A stretch of DNA of 64,000 nt, from NCBI RefSeq assembly GCF_001896205.1, contig NZ_MPNU01000001.1, positions 3,708,032-3,772,031 on the forward strand, in the 5' to 3' direction. Positions 16,743 through 26,207 of this stretch are shown here, piece by piece. Positions within the stretch are counted from its first letter, which is position 1; each line of letters starts with the position of its first letter. The position numbers were made by a program, and so were the translations under genes. A model generated the notes under the pieces. The model was not told the DNA's origin. It worked only from the letters and a program-made list of their open reading frames with translations, and did not search any database. The stretch comes from Edwardsiella piscicida. Its GTDB lineage: Bacteria; Pseudomonadota; Gammaproteobacteria; Enterobacterales; Enterobacteriaceae.

Positions 16743-19454
16743 ATGACTCAGATGATCGATCAAAACACCGCGGTTCTTAACGGCCGCCGGGAAAAACAGA
16801 CAAAACGCCACGCGATTGCCGATGAAGCCCGCGTCAGCCTGGACGCCACCCTGGCCAACCTCTCCGCCAATACGCTGGGGCTGGAGGAGGACGACGCGCG
16901 CGAACGCCTGCAGCTGCACGGCCCTAACCAGGTCGCCCATGAAAAGGCGCCGCCGGCGCTGATTCAGTTCTTCATGGCGTTCAACAACCCCTTTATCTAC
17001 GTACTGATCGCGCTGGCGCTGATCAGCTTCTTCACCGATTACTGGCTCCCACTGCGTCACGGTGAGCCAACCGATCTGACCGGGGTGATCATCATTCTGG
17101 TGATGGTCTCTCTCAGCGGGCTGCTGCGCTTCTGGCAGGAGTTTCGCACCAATAAGGCCGCCGAGGCGCTGAAGTCCATGGTCCGCACCACGGCAACCGT
17201 ACTGCGGCGCGCCCACCCGTTTGCCCAGAGCGAATGCCACGAGATACCGATGCAGCAGCTGGTGCCGGGCGACATCATTCTGCTCTCCGCTGGCGATATG
17301 GTACCGGCCGACGTGAAGCTGATTGAGTCGCGCGACCTATTTATCAGCCAGGCCGTGCTGACCGGCGAGTCCCTGCCGATCGAAAAATATGACGTGACCG
17401 CCAGCGTGCGTGAGAAGTCCAGCGACCCCTGCAGCGCCGAAGGCAGCCTGCTGGAGCTGGCCAACGTTTGTCTGATGGGCACCAACGTCTCCAGCGGGAC
17501 AGCCCGGGCGGTCGTGGTCGCCACCGGTAACCGCACCTACTTCGGCTCGCTGGCCAAGTCCATCGTCGGCACCCGCTCGCAGACCGCGTTCGACCGCGGC
17601 GTCAACAGCGTCAGCTGGCTGCTGATCCGCTTTATGCTGGTCATGGTGCCGATCGTGCTGCTGATCAACGGCGTTACCAAAGGCGACTGGACCGATGCCG
17701 CGCTGTTCGCCCTGGCCGTCGCCGTCGGGCTGACGCCGGAGATGCTGCCGATGATCGTCAGCTCTAACCTGGCCAAAGGCGCCATCGCCATGTCGCGGCG
17801 TAAGGTGGTCGTGAAGCGCCTCAACGCCATCCAGAACTTTGGCGCTATGGATGTGCTGTGCACCGATAAGACCGGCACCCTGACCCAGGATCGTATTATT
17901 CTTGAGCACTATCTGGATACCCAGGGCGTCGAAAACCCTCGCGTTCTGCAGCTGGCCTGGCTGAACAGCTATCACCAGAGCGGCATGAAGAACCTGATGG
18001 ACAAAGCGGTGATCCGCTGCGGCCAGGATAAACCGGCCATTGAGGCGATGGCCGGCTACAGCAAAATCGACGAGCTGCCGTTTGACTTCAGCCGGCGCCG
18101 CCTCTCTATCGTGGTCAGCGATGAGCAGCAACACCATACGCTGATCTGTAAGGGCGCCGTCGAAGAGATGCTGGCCATCGCCAGCCACATTGAAGAGCAC
18201 GGCCAGGTACAGCCGCTGGATGAGGCGCGCCGCGCCGCGCTGCAGTCGCTGGCGGAGGGGTATAACCGCCAGGGATTCCGCGTGCTGATGCTCGGCACCC
18301 GCGATCTCGGCCACGATGGCTGCGCGTTTCCCCTGAGTATTGCCGACGAGCGCGACCTGACCCTGTGCGGCCTGCTGACCTTTCTGGATCCGCCGAAAGA
18401 GTCCGCCGCCACCGCCCTTGACGCGCTGCGCGAAAACGGCGTCGTGGTCAAAGTGCTGACCGGCGATAACCCGACCGTCACGGGCAAGATCTGCCAAGAG
18501 GTGGGGCTGACGCCGGGCGAGATCCTGCTGGGCAGCGATATCGACCGCATGGACGACCAACAGCTGGCGCAGGAAGCGGAGCAGCGTACCGTCTTCGCCA
18601 AGCTGAGCCCGCTGCAAAAATCCCGGGTACTCAAAGCGCTGCAGAATAATGGTCACACCGTCGGGTTTCTCGGCGATGGGATCAACGACGCCCCGGCGCT
18701 GCGCGACGCCGATGTCGGCATCTCCGTCGATACCGGAACGGATATTGCCAAAGAGTCGGCGGATATCATTCTGCTGGAGAAGGATCTGATGGTGCTGGAG
18801 CAGGGGGTGATCACCGGGCGTGAGACCTTCGGCAATATCATCAAGTACCTGAATATGACCGCCAGCTCTAACTTCGGCAACGTGTTCTCCGTGCTGGTCG
18901 CCAGCGCCTTTATCCCGTTTCTGCCGATGCTGGCCATTCAGCTGCTGCTGCAGAACCTGCTGTACGATCTGTCGCAGATGAGCCTGCCGTGGGACCGGAT
19001 GGACAAGGAGTTTCTGCGTAAACCGCGTAAATGGGACGCCAAAAACATCGGCCGCTTCATGCTGTGGATCGGGCCGACCTCATCCCTGTTTGATATCGCC
19101 ACCTACGCCCTGATGTGGTACGTGTTCTCCGCCAACAGCATTGCCCATGAGTCGCTGTTCCAGTCCGGCTGGTTTATCGAGGGACTGCTGTCGCAGACGC
19201 TGGTCGTGCATATGCTGCGCACCCAGAAGATCCCGTTCATTCAGAGCTGCGCCGCGCTGCCGGTGATGCTGACCACCGGGATCATCATCGCGCTCGGGAT
19301 CTATATTCCCTTCTCACCGCTGGGACACTTTATCGGCCTGCAGCCGCTGCCGCTGGCCTACTTCCCGTGGCTGGTCGCCATCCTGCTGAGCTACTGCGTT
19401 CTGACGCAGCTGATGAAGCGTTTCTATATTCACCGCTTCGGTCAGTGGTTCTAA
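16743..19454 (+). CDS. mgtB: Magnesium-importing P-type ATPase, MgtB type
   Basis: A P3B-type ATPase that imports Mg2+ across the inner membrane using ATP. The 903-residue protein has the phosphorylation motif DKTGTLTQ (Asp375), the TGES loop (LTGESLPIEKYD), GDGINDAPALRDADVG, and about ten membrane helices. It follows Salmonella MgtB more closely than MgtA: HEKAPPALIQFF, FNNPFIYVL, FTDYWLPLRHGE, a MDKEFLRKPRKWDAKNIGRFML segment, and the C-terminus FYIHRFGQWF. No mgtC precedes it and I see no mgtR after it, unlike the Salmonella mgtCBR operon. The ATG at 16743 has no obvious Shine-Dalgarno; a short upstream frame ends across it. A PhoP-like box lies upstream. Confidence 0.93.
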   Translation: MTQMIDQNTAVLNGRREKQTKRHAIADEARVSLDATLANLSANTLGLEEDDARERLQLHGPNQVAHEKAPPALIQFFMAFNNPFIYVLIALALISFFTDYWLPLRHGEPTDLTGVIIILVMVSLSGLLRFWQEFRTNKAAEALKSMVRTTATVLRRAHPFAQSECHEIPMQQLVPGDIILLSAGDMVPADVKLIESRDLFISQAVLTGESLPIEKYDVTASVREKSSDPCSAEGSLLELANVCLMGTNVSSGTARAVVVATGNRTYFGSLAKSIVGTRSQTAFDRGVNSVSWLLIRFMLVMVPIVLLINGVTKGDWTDAALFALAVAVGLTPEMLPMIVSSNLAKGAIAMSRRKVVVKRLNAIQNFGAMDVLCTDKTGTLTQDRIILEHYLDTQGVENPRVLQLAWLNSYHQSGMKNLMDKAVIRCGQDKPAIEAMAGYSKIDELPFDFSRRRLSIVVSDEQQHHTLICKGAVEEMLAIASHIEEHGQVQPLDEARRAALQSLAEGYNRQGFRVLMLGTRDLGHDGCAFPLSIADERDLTLCGLLTFLDPPKESAATALDALRENGVVVKVLTGDNPTVTGKICQEVGLTPGEILLGSDIDRMDDQQLAQEAEQRTVFAKLSPLQKSRVLKALQNNGHTVGFLGDGINDAPALRDADVGISVDTGTDIAKESADIILLEKDLMVLEQGVITGRETFGNIIKYLNMTASSNFGNVFSVLVASAFIPFLPMLAIQLLLQNLLYDLSQMSLPWDRMDKEFLRKPRKWDAKNIGRFMLWIGPTSSLFDIATYALMWYVFSANSIAHESLFQSGWFIEGLLSQTLVVHMLRTQKIPFIQSCAALPVMLTTGIIIALGIYIPFSPLGHFIGLQPLPLAYFPWLVAILLSYCVLTQLMKRFYIHRFGQWF

Positions 19455-19460
19455 CCCCCT

Positions 19461-19492
19461 GCGGCGCGCTGTCATATCACGCAGCGCGCCGC
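19461..19492 (+). terminator. Strong hairpin after mgtB
   Basis: GCGGCGCGCTG (19461-19471) pairs perfectly with CAGCGCGCCGC (19482-19492) around a 10-nt loop, 7 bases after the mgtB stop. It lacks a T tract, so it may stabilise the 3' end rather than terminate by itself. Confidence 0.45.
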
Positions 19493-19739
19493 GTCGCTCG
19501 GGTAAAAATACGTCGGGATCGTGCTGATAAACAAGGAAATGCCATAGAAAAACCCATCACCTTATAAAATATTTTTAGCAGAATAATTCTTATAACTTTA
19601 TGAAATACTAAGAGTAGTCTTAACTTCCCGCCCACTTTTGCCGCCGACAAATCAAAAAAACGTCATATTTTACTTTTCCCCACCCAGCCTTCTCGCCGAT
19701 AATGCGCCGCGTTCATGTCCACAAACTGGCGTAACGCAT

Positions 19740-21236
19740 ATGCTACATCTCTTTGCAGGGCTAGATTTCCATACTGGCCTAATGTTAGTTCTCGCGCTGC
19801 TCTTTGTGCTGTTCTACGAAGCCATCAACGGCTTCCACGATACGGCCAACGCGGTCGCAACCGTGATTTACACCCGTGCCCTGCGCTCGCAGATCGCCGT
19901 GGTAATGTCCGGTATTTTTAACTTCCTCGGCGTCATGCTGGGCGGCCTGAGCGTGGCCTATGCCATCGTTCACCTGCTGCCGACCGACCTGCTGCTGAAC
20001 GTGGGCTCCGCCCATGGACTGGCCATGATGTTCTCCCTGCTGCTGGCAGCGATCATCTGGAACCTGGGAACCTGGTATTTCGGCCTGCCGGCCTCCAGCT
20101 CCCACACCCTGATCGGGGCCATCATCGGCATCGCGCTGACCAACGCGCTCATGACCCATACCTCCGTGGTGGATGCGCTGAACATCCCGAAGATGATTGA
20201 GATCTTCCTCTCGCTGATCATCTCGCCGATCGTCGGCCTGCTGCTGGCCGGACTGATCGTCTGGATGCTGCGCCGCTACTGGAGCGGAACCAAAAAACGT
20301 CGCCGTATTCATATGACGCCGGCCGAGCGTGAAAAGATCGATGGCAAACGCAAGCCGCCGTTCTGGACCCGTATCGCCCTGATCGTATCGGCTATTGGCG
20401 TCAGCTTTTCCCATGGTGCAAACGATGGACAGAAAGGGATCGGTCTGCTGATGCTGGTGCTGATCGGCGTCGCCCCGGCCGGTTTCGTGATGAACATGGA
20501 CGCGACGGGGTACGATATTGCCCGCACGCGCGATGCCATTACCCACCTGGACCAGTACTATCGTCAGCATCAGGCTGAGCTGAGCCACGTCATCAGCGCG
20601 GAGCCGGAAGTCCCGGCCAGCGAAGATGTCAACGGCAGCAAGATCTTCCACTGCGACCCCGCCCGGGCCCAGGTCGCCATCGCCAGCGCGCAGGGTATGC
20701 TGACCGATCTGCAAAGCTACGATCAGCTGAGCGTCGATCAGCGCAGCCATATGCGCCGCCTGCTGATGTGCGTCGCCGACACGGCCGGTAAGGTAGCCAA
20801 GCTGCCGGAAACCAACGAAACCAATAAGCGCTTCCTGACCGATCTGCGCAAAGATCTGCTGGCAACGGTGGAATATGCTCCGATGTGGATCATCGTCGCC
20901 GTTGCCCTCGCCCTGTCGCTGGGCACCATGGTCGGCTGGCGTCGCGTCGCCACCACCATCGGCGAAAAGATCGGGAAGAAAGGGATGACCTACGCGCAGG
21001 GGGTCTCCGCGCAAATGACCGCCGCGGTCTCCATCGGCGTGGCCAGCTACACCGGGATGCCGGTCTCCACCACCCATGTACTTTCCTCTGCGGTCACCGG
21101 CACCATGCTGGTCGACGGCGGCGGCGTACAAGGCAAAACGGTGAAGAACATCCTGCTGGCCTGGGTGCTGACGCTGCCCATGGCGATCATCATCTCCAGC
21201 CTGCTGTACTGGCTGGCGCTCACCTTCGTGGTCTAA
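19740..21236 (+). CDS. pitA: Low-affinity phosphate (metal-phosphate) transporter PitA
   Basis: PitA is a proton-coupled inner-membrane transporter that carries neutral metal-phosphate complexes (Mg2+, Zn2+ and others). The 498-residue protein has the duplicated PHO4 signature: [22 protein letters not shown] near residue 24, and [14 protein letters not shown] near residue 225. Two membrane blocks are separated by a long hydrophilic loop (about residues 180-380). The ATG at 19740 ([13 protein letters not shown]) matches E. coli PitA; the longer frame from 19638 has no support. A clear terminator follows at 21252-21282. uspB/uspA lie further along, as in E. coli, but an NSS transporter gene intervenes. 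Confidence 0.96.
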   Translation: MLHLFAGLDFHTGLMLVLALLFVLFYEAINGFHDTANAVATVIYTRALRSQIAVVMSGIFNFLGVMLGGLSVAYAIVHLLPTDLLLNVGSAHGLAMMFSLLLAAIIWNLGTWYFGLPASSSHTLIGAIIGIALTNALMTHTSVVDALNIPKMIEIFLSLIISPIVGLLLAGLIVWMLRRYWSGTKKRRRIHMTPAEREKIDGKRKPPFWTRIALIVSAIGVSFSHGANDGQKGIGLLMLVLIGVAPAGFVMNMDATGYDIARTRDAITHLDQYYRQHQAELSHVISAEPEVPASEDVNGSKIFHCDPARAQVAIASAQGMLTDLQSYDQLSVDQRSHMRRLLMCVADTAGKVAKLPETNETNKRFLTDLRKDLLATVEYAPMWIIVAVALALSLGTMVGWRRVATTIGEKIGKKGMTYAQGVSAQMTAAVSIGVASYTGMPVSTTHVLSSAVTGTMLVDGGGVQGKTVKNILLAWVLTLPMAIIISSLLYWLALTFVV

Positions 21237-21251
21237 CGGCCCGCTAAGCGA

Positions 21252-21282
21252 TAAAAAAGCCCGCGAATGCGGGCTTTTTTTT
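21252..21282. terminator. Bidirectional Rho-independent terminator between pitA and the NSS transporter gene
   Basis: AGCCCGC (21258-21264), loop GAAT, GCGGGCT (21269-21275), flanked by an A run on the left and a run of eight Ts on the right. It can end the pitA transcript on the plus strand and the convergent transporter transcript on the minus strand. Confidence 0.93.
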
Positions 21283-21319
21283 GGCCGATAGGCGCTGGGC
21301 CGCGTGCGTCCCCCGCGCC

Positions 21320-22669
21320 TTACATCACGCCATGCAGCAGAATAACCCCAATGCACAGCGGCGCGGCGTAGCGCCAGGTAAAGCGCAGGGCGCGTCGCCA
21401 GTGCGTCGGCAGCGTCTCCGGCAGCAGCGCCTCCAGTCGTGACGACCAGCCAAACAGCAAACAGATCGCGATGGCGAACAGCGGCATCATCAGGTTAGAG
21501 GTCATAAAGTCCAGCCAATCGAACAGCGTACGCCCGCCCAGGGTGTAGTGAGCCAGCGGCCCAAACGAGAGGGTCACCGGGATCCCCGCCGTCATGATGC
21601 CGGCGCTGACCAGCAGGGTGGCGTTACGCCGCGACCACCCCCAGCGTCCACAGGCAAATGCCACGATATGCTCCAGCAGGGAGATCGACGAGGAGAGCGC
21701 CGCCAGCAGCAGCAGCACAAAGAACGCCAGCGCCCACAGGCTGCCAAACGGCAGATGGGAAAAGAACACCGGCATCGTCATAAAGGTCAGCCCCGGCCCG
21801 GCGCTGGGGTCCAGCCCGGCCGCGCTCAGCGCGGGAAAAATCATCAGCCCGGCCAACACGCACACCAGACAGGAGAGCGCCACCACCCACAGACTGGAGC
21901 GGGCCACGCCGCGGCTGTCCGGCAGATAGGCGCCGTAGGTGGTGTGGATCCCCAACCCCACCGACAGGGAGAAAAAGGCCAGACCCAGCGCATCCAGCAC
22001 GCTTTTCCCGCTCAGATGGCTAAAGTCGGGCTGCAGGAACATCCGCAGGCCGGCGCTGGCGCCCGGCAGCGTCACGCCGATCGCGATCAGCGCCACCATG
22101 ATCAGCAGCAGCAGCGGCATCATGACCTTCACCGCCTTCTCGACGCCGCGCTGTACGCCGCCCAGCACCACATAGCCGGTCAGCGCGGCAAACAGCAGGT
22201 GGGTCAATACCGGCCAGTAGGGATCGCTGATGTAGCGGCTAAACAGCGCCTGGAGCGCGGAGGCATCGCCGCTCTGCAGGCGACCGGCGCCGGCCAGCAG
22301 CGTATAGCCGACGGTCCAGCCACCGACCACGCTGTAAAAACTGTAGATACACCCGCTGGTAACGATACCCAAGATGCCCACCCATCCCCAGCGGCGGCCG
22401 CACATCTGACTGAACGCCTTCACCACGCTCTGGCGGCTGTGGCTGCCCAGCAGCGTTTCTGCCATGAACACCGCCAGCCCCAGAGTAAAGCTAAACAGCA
22501 GAAACAGCAGCAGAAACGCGCCACCGCCGTTGGTGGCCGTCACATAGGGGAATTTCCAGATGGCGCCGATACCGATCGCCGATCCGGCGGCGGCCAGGAT
22601 ATGTCCCACCCGCGATGACCACTGGGGACCGCGGGCGGCCGTCTGGCCGCTGGCTAACATTTGACTCAT
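21320..22669 (-). CDS. Sodium-dependent amino acid transporter, NSS (SNF) family
   Basis: A 449-residue inner-membrane protein with about 11-12 helices. Bacterial NSS relatives such as LeuT, MhsT and TnaT import amino acids with Na+. The family signature appears at residues 25-55: HILAAAGSAIGIGAIWKFPY with NGGGAFLL, corresponding to the Na+/substrate-binding unwound helix 1. Further landmarks are YSVVGGWTVGY in helix 3 and FFSLSVGLGIHTTYGAYLP in helix 6. The gene follows a 22-codon leader peptide with seven Leu codons and a pair of alternative hairpins. This suggests a leucine (or branched-chain) substrate and attenuation control. The substrate cannot be read from the protein alone. It lies between pitA and uspB, which are adjacent in E. 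coli. Confidence 0.9.
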   Translation of the reverse strand: MSQMLASGQTAARGPQWSSRVGHILAAAGSAIGIGAIWKFPYVTATNGGGAFLLLFLLFSFTLGLAVFMAETLLGSHSRQSVVKAFSQMCGRRWGWVGILGIVTSGCIYSFYSVVGGWTVGYTLLAGAGRLQSGDASALQALFSRYISDPYWPVLTHLLFAALTGYVVLGGVQRGVEKAVKVMMPLLLLIMVALIAIGVTLPGASAGLRMFLQPDFSHLSGKSVLDALGLAFFSLSVGLGIHTTYGAYLPDSRGVARSSLWVVALSCLVCVLAGLMIFPALSAAGLDPSAGPGLTFMTMPVFFSHLPFGSLWALAFFVLLLLAALSSSISLLEHIVAFACGRWGWSRRNATLLVSAGIMTAGIPVTLSFGPLAHYTLGGRTLFDWLDFMTSNLMMPLFAIAICLLFGWSSRLEALLPETLPTHWRRALRFTWRYAAPLCIGVILLHGVM

Positions 22670-22725
22670 AACATCGCTCCGGTTGAATTACGGGTCGCCG
22701 GAGTTCGTCTTGAGGGTATCTGCAA

Positions 22726-22749
22726 CAAGGCCGCCATCCGGCGGCCTTG
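22726..22749 (-). terminator. Attenuator hairpin upstream of the NSS transporter gene
   Basis: On the minus strand CAAGGCCGCC (22749-22740), loop GGAT, GGCGGCCTTG (22735-22726) forms a perfect 10-bp stem. A T-rich but interrupted tail (TTGTTG) follows. The upstream segment GGCGGCCT (minus strand, 22777-22770), right after the leader stop codon, is complementary to the first arm (AGGCCGCC). The two structures are therefore mutually exclusive, as in amino-acid attenuators. It lies 56 bases before the transporter ATG. Confidence 0.7.
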
Positions 22750-22777
22750 AAAGAATGAATGGTGTGCGCAGGCCGCC

Positions 22778-22846
22778 CTAGGTGCTAAGGAGAAGAAGTA
22801 GGTTTAGCAGGCGACGCTGGGTTGACATGGTCATCGAATCCATCAT
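22778..22846 (-). CDS. Leucine-rich leader peptide of the NSS transporter gene
   Basis: A 22-codon frame begins ATG ATG GAT TCG and ends CTG CTA AAC CTA CTT CTT CTC CTT AGC ACC TAG. Seven of eight consecutive codons are leucine, and six of these are CTA, CTT or CTC, which are uncommon in this CTG-rich genome. That is the codon bias expected of a ribosome-stalling control region. A GGAG lies 11 bases before the first ATG, and TATAGG further upstream could be a -10. The stop codon adjoins segment 2 of the alternative hairpin set. I do not know this leader from any described operon. Confidence 0.7.
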   Translation of the reverse strand: MMDSMTMSTQRRLLNLLLLLST

Positions 22847-22903
22847 AAGAAGTTCGTCTCCACCCTATAACAATCCTGGGCGTTAGGCAACGCCCGTTTA
22901 CCC

Positions 22904-23239
22904 TCAGTGCCAGAGCGTCAGCGCAATCAACGCGACCACCACCAGCCCGCACAGGGCGCTGGTCAGCATAAACTGACGGCGCAGACGCTCGCAGCGACGG
23001 ATAAACTCCCCGTCATGGTGATCGTAGTAACGGCGCTCGTAGATATAGCGCACCAGGCGCAGCTGTTTGCTGGGCTGACCGTGGCTGGTAAAGAAACCGC
23101 CGCCGTCCACGTACTGGTACAGCAGCGGATCGCAGCCGCGCAGCACCACCAGCAGGGCGCGCAGGGAAGAGTAATAACGCAGCATGTTGACCACGCACAC
23201 AATAAACAACGCCCAAAATAACGCGACGGTATTAATCAT
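22904..23239 (-). CDS. uspB: Universal stress protein B
   Basis: UspB is a 111-residue inner-membrane protein. In E. coli it is sigma-S dependent, accumulates in stationary phase and affects ethanol tolerance; its mechanism is unknown. It has two transmembrane helices (about residues 2-20 and 90-109) flanking a cytoplasmic segment with [18 protein letters not shown] and [15 protein letters not shown], both near-identical to E. coli. The start [12 protein letters not shown] (23239) gives the exact family length; the frame continues upstream without homology. It is divergent from uspA, the conserved arrangement. Confidence 0.96.
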   Translation of the reverse strand: MINTVALFWALFIVCVVNMLRYYSSLRALLVVLRGCDPLLYQYVDGGGFFTSHGQPSKQLRLVRYIYERRYYDHHDGEFIRRCERLRRQFMLTSALCGLVVVALIALTLWH

Positions 23240-23837
23240 GGTTTCCCCTCCCGGCATCCTCACGGCGTAACCTCCCTGCCGTGGACGCCCTATCCAGACA
23301 GACAACGCCGGCGCAGCTGACTCGCCCCGGCCCACGGTGTTGTTATGAAGAGACGGCGAGCCCCGGCGTGCGGGGTCTCCAGTTCTTAGTGTAGGAAATC
23401 TGGCGGCAACCCGTACAGAGATCACAAAAATTATTTATATATCGCGTGGCGCGCCGGAGTTCTCTACGCTATAGGTTATAGATTTCATTATATATTCACG
23501 AAATCAGCCACAAAAATAGCACCATGGGTATGGGGATTCCGGGGATAAATCAACTTTTCCACGTAATAGGGAAACAGTGCTTGATTTACCCTGCGGCGAT
23601 CCTTATAAAAAATGGGTTAATTATGTTACCTGGCGCGGTCCTGCAGTCACGGGGCGCCGTTTACAACTGACTCCGGTCACGGTCTTCTCTGGGATGGTCA
23701 TACAAAAAACTACCCTGTGAGCCGCACGACACATCTCGCTGTCCGGACAGTGCTAACATACAGGCATCGCCAGCGCGCCCACCGGAGCGGACGAAACCTG
23801 TAATCACCGTTAATCGGCTTTAGGAAGGAGCTCTCTT
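23240..23837. promoter_or_regulatory. uspB/uspA divergent regulatory region
   Basis: These 598 bases contain no gene I can support. The stretch near 23430-23520 is AT-rich and is the likely location of promoter and stress-regulator sites. CCCCG (23361-23365) and CGGGG (23371-23375) form a short hairpin on the uspB side. Promoter elements could not be assigned with confidence. The uspA Shine-Dalgarno is AAGGAG (23824-23829). Confidence 0.45.
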
Positions 23838-24275
23838 ATGGCTTATAAACACATCCTGGTTGCTGTAGACCTTTCCCCGGAAAGTAACATACTGGTCGAA
23901 AAAGCCGTGTCCATGGCACGCCCCTACGATGCCAAGGTTTCGCTGATCCACGTAGACGTCAACTATTCCGACCTGTATACCGGCCTGATCGACGTTAACC
24001 TGGGCGATATGCAAAAACGTATCTCCGATGAAACGCACCATGCGCTGACCGAACTGTCGCAAAACGCGGGCTATCCAATTACCGAAACCCTGAGCGGCAG
24101 CGGCGATCTCGGTCAGGTGCTGGTGGATGCCATCAAGAAATACGATATGGACTTAGTCCTGTGCGGCCACCATCAGGACTTCTGGAGCAAGCTGATGTCC
24201 TCCGCCCGCCAGCTGATTAATACCGTTCATATCGACATGCTGATCGTTCCGCTGAAGGATGAAGAGGACGACTAA
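23838..24275 (+). CDS. uspA: Universal stress protein A
   Basis: UspA is a cytoplasmic dimeric alpha/beta stress protein induced by growth arrest and many stresses. The 145-residue product starts [16 protein letters not shown] and contains [39 protein letters not shown] and [13 protein letters not shown], essentially the E. coli sequence. As in UspA proper, the G-2xG-9xG(S/T) ATP-binding motif of other UspA-family groups is absent. It has a strong AAGGAG Shine-Dalgarno and is followed by a clear terminator at 24309-24340, so it is a single-gene transcript. Confidence 0.97.
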   Translation: MAYKHILVAVDLSPESNILVEKAVSMARPYDAKVSLIHVDVNYSDLYTGLIDVNLGDMQKRISDETHHALTELSQNAGYPITETLSGSGDLGQVLVDAIKKYDMDLVLCGHHQDFWSKLMSSARQLINTVHIDMLIVPLKDEEDD

Positions 24276-24308
24276 CGTCACGTCGCTCGTTCCACGCTTT
24301 CTTTACCA

Positions 24309-24340
24309 CGCCGGCGCGTCTCTACGCGCCGGCGTTTTTT
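24309..24340 (+). terminator. Rho-independent terminator of uspA
   Basis: CGCCGGCGCG (24309-24318), loop TCTCTA, CGCGCCGGCG (24325-24334), then six Ts. Perfect 10-bp stem 33 bases after the uspA stop. Confidence 0.93.
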
Positions 24341-24554
24341 ATTTTGGCCGCGGCGTATCTCCCGCCCCATCAGGATAGTGTGATCCGCCACCACATTCGC
24401 GTCATTTCAAAACAATAAACTATAAAATAGCCGCACATACCGCATTTAATGCAGCTCATCTGCTTATAAAATGGCATTCTATTTCATGGTGTCGTGGCGT
24501 GACAGGCCACGCCGACCCTTTTCACGACATAACAATAATCCGAGATCAACCACA

Positions 24555-26030
24555 ATGAACAACACCGCGCCCGGTTTACTCCACCAACCCAAGCCCTTCT
24601 TCATGATCTTCTTCGTTGAGCTGTGGGAGCGCTTCGGTTATTACGGCGTACAGGGCATTCTGGCCGTCTTTTTCGTCAAACAGCTGGGCTTCTCACAGGA
24701 GCAGGCCTTCATCACCTTCGGCGCCTTTGCCGCGCTGGTCTACGGCCTGATCTCTATCGGCGGCTACGTCGGCGACCATCTGCTGGGCACCAAGCGCACC
24801 ATGGTGCTCGGCGCCATCGTGCTGGCGCTGGGCTACTTTATGACCGGCATGTCGCTGCTGAAGCCAGAGATGATCTTCATCGCCCTGGGTACCATCGCCG
24901 TCGGCAATGGCCTGTTCAAGGCGAACCCGGCGAGTCTGCTCTCCAAATGCTACCCGCCGAAGGATCCGCGCCTGGATGGCGCCTTCACCCTGTTTTACAT
25001 GTCCATCAACATCGGCTCACTGCTCTCTCTCTCCCTGGCGCCGATCATCGCCGAACGCTTCGGCTATGCGGTGACCTATAACCTGTGCGGCCTGGGACTG
25101 ATCATCGCCCTGCTGGTCTACTTCGCCTGCCGCGGCATGGTGCGCAGCATCGGCTCAGCGCCGGATCATCAGCCGCTGAACTATGGCAAGCTGCTGCTGG
25201 TATTGGCCGGGGCCGTCGTCATGATCTTCCTCTGCGCCTGGCTGATGCATAACGTCGGCGTCGCCAACATCGTGCTGATCGCGGTCTCCGCGGTGGTGCT
25301 GTATTTCTTCTTCCGCGAGGCGTTTAAGCAGGATAAAACCGGGCGTAATCGGATGTTCGTCGCGTTCATCCTGATGATCGAAGCCGTCCTGTTCTACATT
25401 CTCTATGCGCAGATGCCGACCTCGCTTAACTTCTTCGCCATCAATAACGTCCGCCACGAGCTGCTCGGCTTTGCCATTAACCCGGTCAGCTTCCAGGCGC
25501 TCAACCCGTTCTGGGTCGTGGTGGCCAGCCCGATTCTGGCCTCGATCTACACCCGTCTGGGCAGCCGCGGCCGTGACATGACCATGCCGACCAAGTTTAC
25601 TCTGGGAATGCTGCTGTGCTCTCTGGGCTTTCTCACCGCCGCCGCCGCGGGCATGTGGTTTGCCGACGCCCAGGGGTTAACCTCGCCCTGGTTTGTGGTG
25701 CTGGTCTATCTGTTCCAGAGCCTCGGGGAGCTGATGATCAGCGCGCTGGGACTGGCGATGGTCGCCGCGCTGGTGCCGCAGTATCTGATGGGCTTTATTC
25801 TGGGGATGTGGTTCCTGACCCAGGCCGCCGCCTTCCTGCTCGGCGGCTACGTCGCGACCTTCACCGCGGTTCCGGCGGGGATCCACGATCCGCTGCAGAC
25901 TCTGCCCATCTATACCGGCGTCTTCGGTAAGATCGGTATCGCCACGCTGATCGTCACGCTGGTGATGGCGGCGATGGTGCCCTGGCTTAACCGGATGATG
26001 AACACCCCGGCCGACGGCCAAAAAGCCTAA
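24555..26030 (+). CDS. dtpB: Dipeptide/tripeptide:proton symporter DtpB
   Basis: DtpB (YhiP, TppB-like) is a POT/PTR-family inner-membrane symporter that imports di- and tripeptides with protons. The 491-residue protein has the ExxER motif in [15 protein letters not shown] near residue 25, the PTR2 signature ([13 protein letters not shown]-like [15 protein letters not shown]) and about 14 helices. The ATG at 24555 ([16 protein letters not shown]) fits the family; the upstream extension does not. Directly following uspA is the conserved E. coli order. A terminator lies at 26047-26081. Confidence 0.95.
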   Translation: MNNTAPGLLHQPKPFFMIFFVELWERFGYYGVQGILAVFFVKQLGFSQEQAFITFGAFAALVYGLISIGGYVGDHLLGTKRTMVLGAIVLALGYFMTGMSLLKPEMIFIALGTIAVGNGLFKANPASLLSKCYPPKDPRLDGAFTLFYMSINIGSLLSLSLAPIIAERFGYAVTYNLCGLGLIIALLVYFACRGMVRSIGSAPDHQPLNYGKLLLVLAGAVVMIFLCAWLMHNVGVANIVLIAVSAVVLYFFFREAFKQDKTGRNRMFVAFILMIEAVLFYILYAQMPTSLNFFAINNVRHELLGFAINPVSFQALNPFWVVVASPILASIYTRLGSRGRDMTMPTKFTLGMLLCSLGFLTAAAAGMWFADAQGLTSPWFVVLVYLFQSLGELMISALGLAMVAALVPQYLMGFILGMWFLTQAAAFLLGGYVATFTAVPAGIHDPLQTLPIYTGVFGKIGIATLIVTLVMAAMVPWLNRMMNTPADGQKA

Positions 26031-26046
26031 TTATTCACTTCTCGAC

Positions 26047-26081
26047 AACGCCCTGACAGCACAGGGCGTTGTTCTTTTTTT
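26047..26081 (+). terminator. Rho-independent terminator of dtpB
   Basis: AACGCCCTG (26047-26055), loop ACAGCA, CAGGGCGTT (26062-26070), then a T-rich tract (GTTCTTTTTTT). Located 16 bases after the dtpB stop. Confidence 0.92.
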
Positions 26082-26207
26082 CTCCCGATAAAACTCCTTG
26101 CGCTGCCCGCGTGGCGCGATGCTATAGTCCCAGACAGCCTATTTTTTAGGCTGCCGACAGGCATCTGCGACACAACGAATGCAATCCTATAATAACAAGG
26201 AGTTTTT

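Noticed and set aside
16743-19454. Calling the Mg2+ ATPase MgtA
   Set aside because: N- and C-terminal sequences follow MgtB (FTDYWLPLR, RFGQWF) rather than MgtA, even though mgtC is absent.
19785-21356. 523-codon minus-strand frame opposite pitA
   Set aside because: Antisense of pitA, His/Gln/Asp-rich shadow translation, crosses a strong terminator.
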